64,000 bases of DNA from Prionace glauca (GCA_037974335.1 CM075760.1:40774603-40838602), one strand, 5' to 3'. Numbered from the stretch's first letter, positions 9,390 through 19,690 are shown. Numbers and translations are program-made. The notes: generated by a model from the sequence alone, not told the origin.

Positions 9390-10140
9390 GACTGCGCTGC
9401 TGCTATTTCCCTTCCAGACCACCGGGGGTCGCTGTAACACGCCCGGGCGCTGATCCTCCCAGTGTCTCCTCTTGCCCGCTCCAGCCCTGCCGCTGCTCGT
9501 TGGCGGAAAATCCGAGGCCTGCAGAGAGGCGGACAGCCGCCATATTGAGGTGACGTCACCTTCAGCCCCTCCCCCCCGTCGAGGAAAAAGCGACGGTTCA
9601 GAAATGTAGAAAGTGAGAGAAATTCCCACCGGGAATCCCGCCCGGAGCGGGATTAAATAAATTAAATTAATTAAATTAAATAAAATACATATTTTTATAA
9701 AGAGGCAGGTGGCAGAACCGCGCATGTGCTGTAGTATTTTCCCAGAGCGCACCGCGCGGATGTGATTGAAAAACAGACGGTATAAAAACAGAAACTATTT
9801 TCCCGAATGGAGAAGGAACCGAAAATCTGACGGGTGAGGATGTGAATAATAATCATCAAGATTCAAAATATTAAAAGATTAAAATGTAACTGTCTGGGCG
9901 CATGTGCAGGAGGGGAATTCCCCCAGAGTGCAGCGCTCGGGTCGCCGTCTCCTCTGGCAACGCCAGCCGGCCGCCGGCGGTGGGTGGGTGTGATTTTGGC
10001 GCAGGCGCAGTGAGGTCTGCCTGCAGCCCATTGTCCAGATTGCCCCCAGTGGATGTCGTGGGGATGGTGCAGCAGATGGAGCAACAATCCCAGTTTCAAT
10101 GGGGGGAGAGAAGCTGCAATGCTGCTCCCTGTTGTTCACT
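9390..10140. promoter_or_regulatory. CpG-rich promoter-like segment with no assigned gene
   Basis: Markedly richer in CpG than its surroundings. By eye it contains: a YY1-type GCCGCCAT (9536-9543), a CRE palindrome TGACGTCA (9551-9558), two copies of GCGCATGTGC (9720-9729, 9898-9907) and one of GCGCAGGCGCAG (9999-10010) resembling NRF1 sites. It also holds TATAAAAA (9781-9788), a perfect palindromic kappa-B-like GGGGAATTCCCC (9912-9923) and an E2F-like TTTGGCGC (9995-10002). A possible plus-strand first exon would run from about 9810 to a donor-like CGG|GTGAGG at 9833/9834. I see no downstream exon. Open frames here (for example on the minus strand 9240-9752) look like GC-composition artefacts. 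Confidence 0.5.
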
Positions 10141-10198
10141 CCTCTCCCCAGCCTCAGGATTGCAGAGTGTTTAAACAAGGGGGTGCATTGTCACAGCA

Positions 10199-10525
10199 GC
10201 AGGGTCTCCACGTCCTTCCGGTAGTAAGGTAACCAGAACTGGACGCAGTGCTCCAAATGCGGTCTAAACAACGTACTGTACAACTGCAGCATTAGATGTC
10301 AGCCCTTATACTATATACACCTTCATATAAAGGCTAGCATTCGGTAAGCTTTCTTCGCAACCTTCTCCACCTGTGTTGCCACCTTCAGAGACTTGAGCAC
10401 TTGCAGTCCCGGGTCCCTCTGCATTTCTATACTCTTAACCGGTCTACCACTTATCATGTAACTCCCCTCTACATTATTCCTTCCAAAATGCATCACCTCG
10501 CATTTATCAGGATCAATATATATGT
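10199..10525 (-). mobile_element. CR1-like LINE fragment (subfamily 2)
   Basis: In antisense it matches 47810-48115: 'tccacgtccttccggtagtaag', 'gaccagaactggacgcagtg', 'caacctgtgttgccacctt'-like text and 'ccttccaaaatgcatcacctcgca'. This is the C-terminal part of the reverse-transcriptase ORF. Frames are interrupted. Confidence 0.8.
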
Positions 10526-10619
10526 TGAGAAATTTGCCTACCTCGGAATTACTCTGGCAGAGATATTACCACGATGCCACTGTTACCCTTTCAACATTGA
10601 TAGAGAACTTACAGCAGAG

Positions 10620-11060
10620 AAGAAGGCCATTTTGAAGCGTCATGTGTGCGTTGGCCCTCTAAAGGACCAATTCATCCAATAACACTCTGTACCCCACAGT
10701 CTCGCATTTAGTTCATTTTCAGACAATTATCCAATCCCATTTTGAACCCATTAATTGGCTGTGCCTGCATCACACTCTCAAACAGGACATTCCAGATCTG
10801 GATCACTCAATGTCTGAAAATGTTTTTTCGTGATGTCTCCATGTTTCCTTCACCAATTTACTTCAACCCGTGCCCTCTGTGTCAAAATCCTTCTGCTATT
10901 GAAAGTTTCTCTCTATCTACTCTGTCAAGACCCCTCAGGATTTTGAATGCCTCATTAAAGTCACATCAGCAACTTTCTGTCAAGGAAATAGTCCGAAACT
11001 CTCCAAAATATATTCGTCACTGAAGTTTCTGATCTCTGGAATTATTCCCGTGTTTTCCTC
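10620..11060 (-). mobile_element. LINE 3' relic of another CR1-like subfamily
   Basis: Antisense text such as 'cattccagatctggatcactc', 'cccgtgccctctgtgtcaaaatcc', 'tctctatctactctgtcaagacccctcaggattttgaatgcctc' has the layout of the post-RT ORF end seen in the other LINE copies. Diverged, no open frame. Confidence 0.6.
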
Positions 11061-11229
11061 CTGCATCCAGTCCACTGATTTTACATTCTGCCTTACGTTC
11101 GGTCAGTTAGTGCCTGCTTGAACACATGAAACACAATATTTCTACATGCCCTGGAGTGAAGATTCGGAGCAAATTCATTTCGCATTTCTGGCGGACTAAG
11201 GGGAATCAGACAAGGTTAAGGTAGTTTAA

Positions 11230-11725
11230 ATGCTGCTGGTCCTCCATAAGGACATAAGAAAGGAACATGAGAAATAGGAGCAGGAGTAGGCCATCTAGCC
11301 CTTCGAGTCTGCCCCGCCATTCAATAAGATCATGGCTGATCTGAAGTGGATCAGTTCCACTTTCCCGCTTTCTCCCCATAATCCTTAATTCCCTTGTCTG
11401 TCAAAATCTACCCGTGTCTTAAATATATTCAACGAGGTAGCCTCCACCACTTCAATGGGCAGAGAATTCCAGAGATTCACCACCCCTTTGAGTGAAGAAG
11501 TTCCTCCTCAACTCTGATCTAAAGTATACCTCTCCCCCCCCCCCCTTATCTTGAGGCTGTGCTCTCTAGTCCTGCTATCCTTTCTAAGTGGGAAGAATCT
11601 CTCTCCCTCTACCCTATCCATCCCTTTCATTATCTTATACGTCTCTATAACATCCCCCCTCATCCTTCTAAACTCCATGACAGACCAGTTTATGAGTGAA
11701 TTCAGCGAGTTTCTCCTCATTCTTC
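11230..11725 (-). mobile_element. CR1-like LINE 3' end (subfamily 1)
   Basis: Begins with the tail 'ataggagcaggagtaggccatctagcccttcgag' and continues through 'cctccaccacttcaatgggcagag' to the stretch that decodes as RRMRGDVIETYKIMKGMDRVEGE on the minus strand. Same subfamily as 24468-25010, 43243-43790 and 49378-50470. Confidence 0.85.
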
Positions 11726-11969
11726 TCTCATTCTGTCTCTGGATTTGATCAGAAAAAGGCAGAGATGAAGGTGTCTTTACACCAGTGGGTCACTGGGTGG
11801 CGCAGTGACTCTGTCTCTAAAGGGTCCTGAGTTCAACCACATCCCACCCATGACTGCAGGGGACATGCTTGTCTGGGAAAGGTGGGGGGAGAACCGTGTA
11901 ATAGGGAAATGGAGCGGAGTTGATGGGTTTAGGAGAACGGAATTAAGCCAAGACAGGGATGGTTAAATT
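11726..11969. other. Spacer, possible SINE head
   Basis: At about 11785-11840 the words 'tgggtggcgcagtgactctg' and 'gggtcctgagttcaa' resemble box A and box B of the tRNA-headed SINEs in this window. The body is not recognisable. Confidence 0.35.
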
Positions 11970-11986
11970 TTTATTCAAAGTTTATT
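11970..11986 (-). terminator. Putative polyadenylation signals for membrane IgM mRNA
   Basis: Two AATAAA hexamers on the minus strand (11970-11975 and 11981-11986), about 450 nt downstream of the membrane stop codon, the first such signals after that stop that lie in a sensible position. The membrane transcript would end a little below 11960. Assignment is inferred from position only. Confidence 0.5.
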
Positions 11987-12431
11987 TAAAAATTCAGAGA
12001 ATATTTTACAGTGAAATTGTTTTTTTAAAGTTAGGAAAGTGAACATAGCGATCGAGGTTCACATTGAGAACAGGAGACATGTACAGAGAATCCGTCAATA
12101 TTTGTACATCTGTTACATACACCAAAAAGAGAATACAGATCCTTAATAGAAAGAGGAATTAACAAACGTGAATAAGGAATGAGAAATTATTTATACATGA
12201 AATTTAAACTAGGGGGGAAACTATTAACCACAATAACATTATAACAAAAAAACTCGTACTTTTCACACTGAAAACTGAAATAATGTCTATTGTTGCCTCA
12301 GTTACAGATCCAGAATGATAAACTGAGAGAAATTTACTGATAGATTCACCGAGAGCAGATATTGTATTGGAGCCATACACAGATCTTTATAATCAGCTGA
12401 GGGAAATCTGCAGCGTCCAAAATTCAACCCA

Positions 12432-12440
12432 TCATTTGAT
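12432..12440 (-). CDS. IGHM: IgM membrane exon TM2 (last two codons and stop)
   Basis: The membrane form ends in a very short coding stretch: ATC AAA TGA, preceded by a polypyrimidine acceptor 'cctctttattttacag'. Joined in phase 0 to TM1 it gives a cytoplasmic tail of V-K-I-K after the membrane helix, close to the K-V-K ending of vertebrate membrane mu chains. The rest of the exon is 3' untranslated, running to the signals near 11970. Found by position and phase, so somewhat less certain than the domain exons. Confidence 0.8.
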   Translation of the reverse strand: MK

Positions 12441-12574
12441 CTGTAAAATAAAGAGGCAATATTGAAGCAGATGTTTCTGATGCGGGACATTAATGTTTTT
12501 AATCAGTGAAACAATGAGAGATTTTTCAAATCCATTCTGTCAGTGTGAAATGTGAGTGAATTGAATCATCTCAC

Positions 12575-12702
12575 CTTCACCAGAGTGACGGCAGTACTGT
12601 AGCAAATGCTCAGGAAGAACAGGACGATGAATGTGGAAGCGGTTGTCCAGATGTTGCTGTTATCATCCTCACTGTCGTCAATCCAGATGCGGTCGGTGGG
12701 GT
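12575..12702 (-). CDS. IGHM: IgM membrane exon TM1
   Basis: 128 bp, acceptor 'tgtcccctag', donor AAG|gtgaga. After the split codon it encodes [19 protein letters not shown], an acidic extracellular linker, then the helix [20 protein letters not shown], then TLVK. The hydrophobic helix with scattered Ser/Thr/Tyr is the conserved antigen-receptor transmembrane motif that pairs with the Ig-alpha/Ig-beta signalling partners in B cells. It joins in phase to the internal donor of CH4 at 16089. Directly downstream is a 134-bp intron leading to TM2. Confidence 0.93.
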
Positions 12703-13264
12703 CTAGGGGACAGAGGCCAGGAAATGGAATTAGATTACTTTATTTATCCAGGGAATCTCATTGTTTTCTTTTCCCTGTTCTCCTTTATAATCTGTTCATT
12801 CATTCTCATGTCTAATTTTCAATGTATATCTCCTGTTAAATTCAGGACACTCAGTAACAGATCTCCATAACTATCTTCACACCTGATCCTTATTGGTATT
12901 CCTTGGAGAGTCCATGTCAGAAAGCACTGAAGGTGTTTTCTTGAGAATCAGTTCATTTTGAACTATTTGCCACTAACCCTTATTGAAGAATGTTCTGACT
13001 GATCTGGAGGAACATTCCCCTGTCAATGATTGTTTCCACAGATGGTGACTGATCTGTAAACTGTGAATGCTGCTATTGAAGATCTGGGATGTAATTTCCA
13101 ATCTTTGCTTATTTACAGTGGAAATGTTTCGTAAATCATGAGCTTAATTCAGTTTCTCAACGTGTTTGGCGGTGTTTTGAGAATTGGGATAGTCATCGGT
13201 GTGTATGTCCATTCAAATTCACATTTAAATTTTACTTTCATCATTCACCTGCCGTTTGTATTAA

Positions 13265-14935
13265 AGATTGTATGTGTGTGCGCGCGTCTGTGTGTGTGTG
13301 TGTCTGTGAGTCTGTGTGTGTGTGTGTGTGCGTCAGTGCGTGTGTGTGTGTGTCTGTGAGTCTGTTGTGTGTGTGTGTGTGTGTGTGTGTGAATACTTCC
13401 TGAGCTGCATTAATTTTTGGTCCTGAGTTAATCTGTGTGTATGAGGGATAATGAACATGTTCATTTGCCTATGTTTGTTGATTTGTGTAGTTGTGTGTCT
13501 GTGTGTATAATTTATTCTTCAGACATTGTGGATATATGACTATTATTGTGTGAAGTCTCTGTATATTTATTAATGCCACTCTTAACGTGTGCATGTGTTT
13601 CCGCCTGTTTCAATGTGTTAATTTGTGTCACTCGAGTAATGTTTCCTTCTCTTTCTGTGTGTGTCTGTTCCTCCGTGCGTTTGTGTGTGTATCCGTTGAC
13701 ATATTAGTGCATGTGAAGTCGTGTTGATAGTTATTTATAACAATGTGTCAATGTATGGCTGTGTTTCCAAGTGTAGTATTGTGTGCTGTGGTGTTCTGTT
13801 CTGAAGGAACATGTGAATGTTTGCATCCACATGTTTGTGTGAAAATATTTTGCTCTCTGTTCCTCTATATGCAGTGTGTTAATATTGTTATATCTATTTC
13901 CCTGTATAAGTGATAATGTGTATAACATTGTGGGTCTCTATATCTGTATTCATTTCAGCGTGAACGTGTGAGGACATGCATTTGTTTGAGTGTGTGTATC
14001 TGTTTGTGTATGTTTTGGACCTGCATAAATGTTATCTGTCCGTATTGTGTGTATGCATGTACATGTTTGTGTTTGTGTCCGTGTAGCTAGTCACGTATGT
14101 TTAGGTAAGTGTGTACTTGTGTGTTTGTGTGTGTTTCTGCGGGCGTTTGTACATATTTGATCATTTGTGTGCATGTTTTGTTTTGTGCCTTCTTGTACAA
14201 GTCCGTGCCTGTGTGTGCAGGTGTGGGTGTATGCCCCCTTGTGCATGCATGTGTGCGTGTATATGTGTGTGCGTGTGTGTGTGTGTGCATGGTGAGTGTG
14301 GGTCAGAGAGAGAGCGAGAGAGAAAGAGAGAGTATTTGTGTATGCACGCATTTTTGTTTGTATATGTATAGTCCATTAGTGTATCGAGGGAGCGTGCTTG
14401 TTTGAGTTCGTTTGTGCGTATATTGTGTGTTCTTCTGATCCGTGTATGTGCATTTGTATTTATGAATGTATCTGTGTTTTTGTTGTGTATGTATTTGTGC
14501 GTATCGTGTATTTGTGACATTCTGTGTCTGTATTTGAATGTGCCTGTCAATATTTCTGTGTGTGGGACTATGTGTATGCGTTTGTGCGTTATATTAACAT
14601 TCTGTATTCGTGTGCATATGTATGAGTATGTGTATTTGTGCAATTGTGTCCACGTTTCTGTGTGTGCGTGTGTGTGTGTGTATGTGTGTGAGTGTGTAGT
14701 GTGTCTGTATGTGTGAATGTGTGTGTGTATGTGTATGTGTGTGTGAGTGTGTGTATGTGTGTGTGAGTGTGTAGTGTGTGTATGTATGTATGTGAGTGTG
14801 AGTGTGTAGTGTGTGTAGTGTGTGTAGTGTGTGTATGTGTGTGTGAGTGTGTGTGTGTGAGTGTGTGTGTGAGTGTGGGTGTGTACGCCTATGTATGTAT
14901 GTATAATTGTGACTGTTTTGGGCAGCATTATCAGT
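13265..14935. repeat. Long GT-rich low-complexity tract in the CH4-TM1 intron
   Basis: About 1.7 kb dominated by tg/tgtg words on the plus strand (CA on the coding strand), with pure (TG)n cores at 13291-13392 and 14640-14880 and a GA-rich patch at 14305-14332. It produces long meaningless open frames on both strands. It fills about half of the 3.3-kb intron used only for membrane IgM. Confidence 0.9.
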
Positions 14936-15984
14936 GTGTGTATTTTTTTAACTGTTGCTCCAAGTTTCACCGACCATAGTGAAGTGAATATGAACCAGAC
15001 AACCCGAATAATGGAACAAATTTTCAATGTTTTGCTGTAGCAATGTATTTTATGTGAGGAGCACGGTGATATCAGGAGAGAGAATGAAATAATTCATTGA
15101 TGTATCTCAGAGAGCTCAGGGACAGTGCAGTTAAAACCCGGGGAGGAATCTATGACTTGTTTAAATTTGTATTCTGGGAAATCAATGCCAGCACATGGTT
15201 AACAGGAACAAGAGTGTTGAGACATTTTAAAATTATGTTGCATTAGTATATATATAGATTTCAATGATTAAGATAATGATACTTCAAAATCTGTAGCAAG
15301 TAAACCGGAAACTAATTTGTACTGTTGGCAACTGGGTCCTTATAGTAGAGACCTGTTCCCTTCCAAACACAGAAGGGGGAGGAGAGTGAGCTCAGACTTT
15401 CCCTCTCCCTACCCGGTGATACAATGTCCCTGATGGTTCTAACCACAGAGGAGGTGGAGGTGAGTGGATTAAATAATGACATTCCTCCTCTTTTCATTGA
15501 GGAAGTTTTGGGACATGGATTAACTACTGCTCCTCCCCTCTCTTTGCTGGGTTAGTGGGAATCCAGGATGTTAACAATTTCACACTCCTTCAATCCGATG
15601 GGGGGAATATTTCTCCATGTTTTTGTGTGTGACCCTCACTTCAGTTCCCAGTGGGTGCGGTGCAGCAGCTTAAAGAGGTGGTCAATGATAGAAACAGGGA
15701 CACAGAGATCTAAATGTTGTGTTTGTGTGTCAGACATGTTAAAAATGTCGGAGTGTTTTCCCCTTAGTGGGAGGAAAGTCAGTGAAGATATTTTGCAGAA
15801 TCCTGTAATGAATGTGCTGTACTCTATCCCTGACCCAGTGTCTATCTCCGCTGGGAGCACTGGTTCAACAATGTTGGGTCCGAGACATGAAAATATCTGA
15901 CTCAAAATCAAAGATATGGAAGTAAAACTGAAAAACAACCAATTAAACAATTGGGTATTTCATTGATCGTTAGAGGAAAATGTT
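14936..15984. other. Intron sequence, no gene seen
   Basis: Lies between the GT-rich tract and CH4. Open frames of about 100 codons on both strands (for example 15568-15900) overlap each other and carry no domain. No repeat copy recognised in the window. Confidence 0.5.
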
Positions 15985-15999
15985 TTTATTCTTTTTATT
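15985..15999 (-). terminator. Putative polyadenylation signals for secreted IgM mRNA
   Basis: Two AATAAA hexamers on the minus strand (15985-15990, 15994-15999) begin only about 28-42 nt after the secretory stop codon. Use of this site would exclude the TM exons and give secreted IgM. The very short 3' UTR is notable. Function inferred from position. Confidence 0.55.
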
Positions 16000-16026
16000 G
16001 TAGTTTTTAATGTAACCGAGTGATTC

Positions 16027-16418
16027 TCATTGACATGAATTAACAGTGTCCATCAGTGCAAGGGAAATGTTCACAAAACTGGGTTTACCGCTGGATTTGT
16101 CAACTGTTCTGTTGATGATCTTCAAGGGGATGGCTTCATGTCCCACCACACAGGAGTAAGAAGCACCGCTGGACCATTCCTCTGCTGCAATGGATAACAG
16201 GCTGTACATGAAGAAGGAGCTATTGCCGTTCTCCGCCACCACCTCGGTGTTCCTGTAGTTCCCGGGATTCACCGGCTTGTCGTTGACGGTCCACTTGACG
16301 AAGATCTCTCGGGGGGAGAAACCTCTCACTAAGCAGCTGAGGGAGACGAAACTCTGAGCGGAGACGTCTTCTGCCGAGGGCAGGAGGACAGAGACGACCG
16401 GTTCCCGCGGATTTTGAT
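16027..16418 (-). CDS. IGHM: IgM constant domain CH4 with secretory tail
   Basis: 392 bp. Acceptor 'cattttctgcag'; the split codon gives D, then [18 protein letters not shown]. The domain cysteines are in SLSCLVRG and YSCVVGH and the tryptophan in VKWTVND. The tail reads [20 protein letters not shown] then NSCQ and a stop: the mu tailpiece with its N-glycosylation site (NIS) and penultimate cysteine, used for polymer and J-chain linkage. An internal donor AGCG|gtaaac at 16089/16088 lies within DKSSGK, the same place as in mammals, and lets the membrane mRNA splice CH4 (16089-16418) to TM1. Other N-glycosylation sequons: NSS and NRT. Looks intact. Confidence 0.96.
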
Positions 16419-16614
16419 CTGCAGAAAATGTACAATAAATGTCAATAAACTGGAAAATTCTGGAGACAATGAAACCACTGGTGAGATATCAGGAAAATGT
16501 GCTTCACTTCTGATTTTAACTCTTCCCATTTTTGATTTGCAGCTTGGAGGAGAGGTGAACACAATTGTTTTCTCAAATAACTCAGGAGGGGGCGGAGTGG
16601 AAAGATTCAGAAAG

Positions 16615-17200
16615 TTTACAGCACAGAATCAGGCCATTCGGCCCAACTGATCTACTTTTTCTTTTTGGTTTTCTGGTTTTTGATGCTCCACATCAGGCTC
16701 CTCCCTTCCTCTTCAATCTAAACCCAATAACATCGCCTTCAGTTCACTTTTCACTCATCAACACATCAAACTCCCCAGAAAAATATCAATCGGCCCAGAG
16801 TCGTTTAGTTCAGCAGAGTTCGCCTCTCATTCTCCTTCGCTCTAAGGACAAAAGCCCCAGCTCCCTCAACCTTTCCTCATAAGATCTACCCTCCAAACCA
16901 GGCAGCATCCTGGTAAATCTCCTCTGCACTCTCTCCAATGCTTCCACATCCTTCTTATAGTGAGGTGACTAGAACTGCACACAATATTCCAAATGTGGTC
17001 TCACCAAGGCCCTGTACACTTGCAGTATAACCCCACGGCTCTTAAACTCAAACCCCCTGTTAATAAACACTAACACACTTTAAGCCTTCTTCACGGCTCT
17101 ATCCACTTGAGTGGCAATCTTCAGAGATCTGTGGATATGAACCCCAGGATCTCCCTGTTCCTCCACATTGCTCAGAACCCTGCTGTTGACCCTACATGTA
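16615..17200 (-). mobile_element. Old LINE fragment in the CH3-CH4 intron
   Basis: Antisense LINE text: 'cctcaacctttcctcataagatctaccctcc', 'cagcatcctggtaaatctcctctgcactctctccaatg', 'gaccctg..gttgaccctacatgta'. The 5' part of the match begins near 16615 ('cagcacagaatcaggccattcggccca'). Frames are broken. It accounts for most of the 0.8-kb intron. Confidence 0.75.
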
Positions 17201-17222
17201 TTGCTTCAATCTCTCAGCTCAC

Positions 17223-17531
17223 CTGTTTCCTTGTGGATAGATGCTCTTAGAGGAGTCGGCAGATCCTGATGGCTCACCACGCACTCAAACACAGCCGCAC
17301 TCAGCCAGGCTTGTGTGGAGATGTTTAATTTGCTGATCACGCTGTCACGATCCGCTCCGGGCTTTTCGGCAATCTCTGATTTCAAATACTTCCTGTCTCG
17401 GATCCAGGACACGTTAACTCCATCAGGAGCATGAGAAATGATGCAGGTTAAGGTCACGGTCGCCTCCAGTAAGACTTGTTCTATTGGTGGTGGCTGTATC
17501 TTCACTGTGGTATCAAGGCACCGGGGAGGAT
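17223..17531 (-). CDS. IGHM: IgM constant domain CH3
   Basis: 309 bp, 103 codons, phase 1 at both ends. Acceptor 'tctcattcacag', donor ACAG|gtgagc. Encodes (D)[18 protein letters not shown] at the start. Domain cysteines are in LTCIISH and FECVVSH and the tryptophan in VSWIRDRK. An additional cysteine at residue 5 (PRC) could form an interchain bond. Sequons NVS and NIS are present. Flanked by a LINE-bearing intron on the 3' side and a 0.9-kb intron with a SINE on the 5' side. No stops or frame problems. Confidence 0.95.
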
Positions 17532-17954
17532 CTGTGAATGAGAAATGAAAATGAGCCCCAGTTCCCCTTCAGAAGCAGGACAGCAGTCTTCAGCCTGAAG
17601 GAGACAAAGTCGCCTTCAATATATCAATCTCTAACTCTCGCCTTTCACCTTCCATGGCGAATGGGAAGCCAGCTTGCTGTATGGAATCATTCCCTGTATT
17701 AAATATTGGAGCAGCGGTAACATTTCCATGAATCAGAATTGGAGAATTCCCAAACAAACACACCATCCTGAACTCAAGGAAAAAGTACTGACCGTTGGTT
17801 TATAGATAGGGTGGATGCACTTTCCAATATTTTACCCCTATGCTGTGACCTGTGAAACATTCTCACACTTACTGTCTCTCCAAATTTTACCAGCTGTCTC
17901 AGGAACAAGCTGACATCAAGGCCACCTCACTCAGTATATTGCTTCAAACCGAAA

Positions 17955-18260
17955 GGGGGCACTCTTTTAAGGGGAGCCTGTGGTATACGGTGTTGTCAAT
18001 GGACTTATAACCTAGGGCAAGACTCTGGGGACACAGATTCGAATCCCATCATTGCAAATATGAAATTTGAATTTTGTAAAAATCTATAATTAAAAGTTGA
18101 AATGGTTCTCATGAAGCTATTGCTGTAAAACCCCTCCTAGTTCACAAATGTTCCTTACCAAAATCAACCTGCTGTCTTTATCTGGCCTGGCATGCATGTG
18201 ACTCCAGATTCACAGCAACGGGAGTGACACTTCAGTGCCCTCAGGTTTGGGAAATAAATG
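17955..18260 (+). mobile_element. SINE-like element in the CH2-CH3 intron
   Basis: Begins near 'gcctgtggtatacggtgttgt' and contains the box-B-like 'gattcgaatccca', 'gaaatttgaattttgtaaaaat', 'cctgctgtctttatctggcctggcatgcatgtgactcc' and the end 'cagtgccctcagg...ggaaataaatg'. The same layout is clearer at 41060-41320. A widespread elasmobranch-type tRNA-like SINE; family name not assigned. Confidence 0.7.
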
Positions 18261-18438
18261 CACATCTCAGGAAGGGATAACAAAAAATTGTTTTTCTGAT
18301 GAAATTCTGAATGAGATATTGTCCTAATGCAGCAAACTACAGGACAATAACTCACTTTGCTTTGTACCAACTTTAATAGATCCCTAATTCTGATTAACAT
18401 CAGAATGATAAGTGTTGTCCTGTGTTTGAGTATCTTAC

Positions 18439-18753
18439 CCTGAGATGCGCTGATGTTCAGACTCTGAGTGAATTCTTGATGAGTGACCTGGCAGGTATAG
18501 ACCGCTTTGCTGAACCATTCCCCAGCGGAGACTGTCAGCCGACTGCTGGCCGAGAAGTTCCCGTTCACTTCACAGGGGGGAGAGGTGACAATTCCTGAAT
18601 GCGTGGGTTCCCCATTCTTCAGCCAACTCACTTCCATTGACCCTGCCTGGAAATCGATGATTGAACAGACGATGATTGCGAATTTCCTGTGTGAGATTTC
18701 TTCACTGGAACTCACGGTGAGGATAACAGTTGGAGGGATCTCAGGCTTAGGGA
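18439..18753 (-). CDS. IGHM: IgM constant domain CH2
   Basis: 315 bp, 105 codons, phase 1 at both ends. The acceptor is the less usual 'ttttttcctcaag' after a run of T; the next AG downstream would bring an immediate stop, so this one is chosen. Donor TCAGG|gtaaga. Encodes (F)[18 protein letters not shown] and onward. Domain cysteines are in IIVCSIIDF and YTCQVTH and the tryptophan in VSWLKNGE. An extra cysteine in SPPCEVNG is a candidate for inter-heavy-chain pairing. Sequons NFS and NIS. Intact. Confidence 0.95.
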
Positions 18754-18799
18754 CTTGAGGAAAAAAAAACAGATCAGTCATTTCCTGCAGAAGATGTGG

Positions 18800-19025
18800 A
18801 TCAATTAAACTTTTGTCAACAGAGGGTAGTAAGGGCGTGGAATGCCCTGCTTGCAGCAGTTGTGGACTCGCCAACTTTAAGGGCGTTCAAATGGTCAGTG
18901 GATAGGCATATGGATAACATTGGAATAGTTTAGGTTAGAGGGTCATGAGATTGGTTCCACTGGTCGGCGCAACATCGAGGGCCGAAGGGCCTGTACTGCG
19001 CTGTAATGTTCTATGTTCTAACTCA
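18800..19025 (+). mobile_element. LINE 3' end in the CH1-CH2 intron
   Basis: Plus-strand text decodes as a version of [30 protein letters not shown], matching the C-terminus of the LINE at 58795-59345, followed by the tail 'cgaagggcctgtactgcgctgtaatgttctatgttcta'. Inserted opposite to the Ig gene. Confidence 0.85.
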
Positions 19026-19157
19026 TTTGCAGTCAATAGTCACTAACTGGACCAATCCAAAGGGCCGGATTGTGCACATCTATTTAAATGAATTATAACC
19101 AAGGCCCTACATGTTAACCACAGTGTTTCTGTTTTACCCAAGCTCCACAACACTTAC

Positions 19158-19457
19158 ATCGCATTTCAACGCTCTTGACTGTGCTCATGTGTCGAACCTC
19201 ACAGTCGATTCTGGGACATTCTCCCGCTGAGTCGCTGATGGTTAACTGGCTGCTCAGGGTGTAGGTTCCCTTCGTGTTTCTCACTGACGGGTAAGTCTTA
19301 AACCCACTGGGGACCGTTTGCCCATTTTTCTTCCAGGTCACTTTGGAGACATCTGGAAGGTAATCCATCGCCAAACATCCGAAGGTGATGGAGCCGTCGG
19401 AGTTCTGTTGCTGACAGGGGGAGACCAGGCCATACAGAGTGGGCACAGACGGTGTCG
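19158..19457 (-). CDS. IGHM: IgM constant domain CH1
   Basis: 300 bp, 100 codons, phase 1 at both ends. Acceptor 'attctttcccag', donor CGAT|gtaagt. Joined to JH it reads VTVTT-ATPSVPTLYGLVSPC. The cysteine in VSPCQQQN is at the position that bonds the light chain in other mu chains. Domain cysteines are in TFGCLAMDY and IDCEVRH, tryptophan in VTWKKNG. An extra cysteine in SAGECPR is unusual. The domain is otherwise standard and open. It begins about 0.95 kb downstream (in gene sense) of a purine-rich tandem array. Confidence 0.95.
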
Positions 19458-19559
19458 CTGGGAAAGAATAGCCAATTGAACAAGTTAGACTCTTACTTGC
19501 ATTTATTAAGTCATCAAACATTGTTACAAATAGGTTTCTACATTAGATATAGCTCTTGG

Positions 19560-19690
19560 TGTTAAAGGGATGAAGGGATATGGGTCGTAGGTGTGATCAG
19601 GATAGTGATGAGCTCTGACCAAAGTGAATGGCGGAGTAGGCTCCAACGGCCGAATGGCCTACTCCAGCTTCTCTTTTCTATGTTTCTATC
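19560..19690 (+). mobile_element. Short LINE/SINE tail
   Basis: Plus-strand tail 'gaagggatatgggtcgtagg...ggccgaatggcctactccagcttctcttttctatgtttcta', as at the 3' ends of the LINEs in this window. No 5' part preserved. Confidence 0.65.

Noticed and set aside
9240-9752. 170-codon minus-strand frame in the CpG-rich segment
   Set aside because: Overlaps other open frames in the same GC-rich DNA; no domain, no signal or splice pattern; the end enters AT-rich low-complexity text.
14161-15027. 288-codon His/Thr-rich frame on the minus strand
   Set aside because: Pure product of the CA/TG tract; no start context, no non-repetitive domain.
18164-18438. Extension of the CH2 frame past its donor
   Set aside because: The frame stays open into the intron by chance (through the SINE); the donor GG|GTAAGA and phase agreement with CH3 show where the exon stops.
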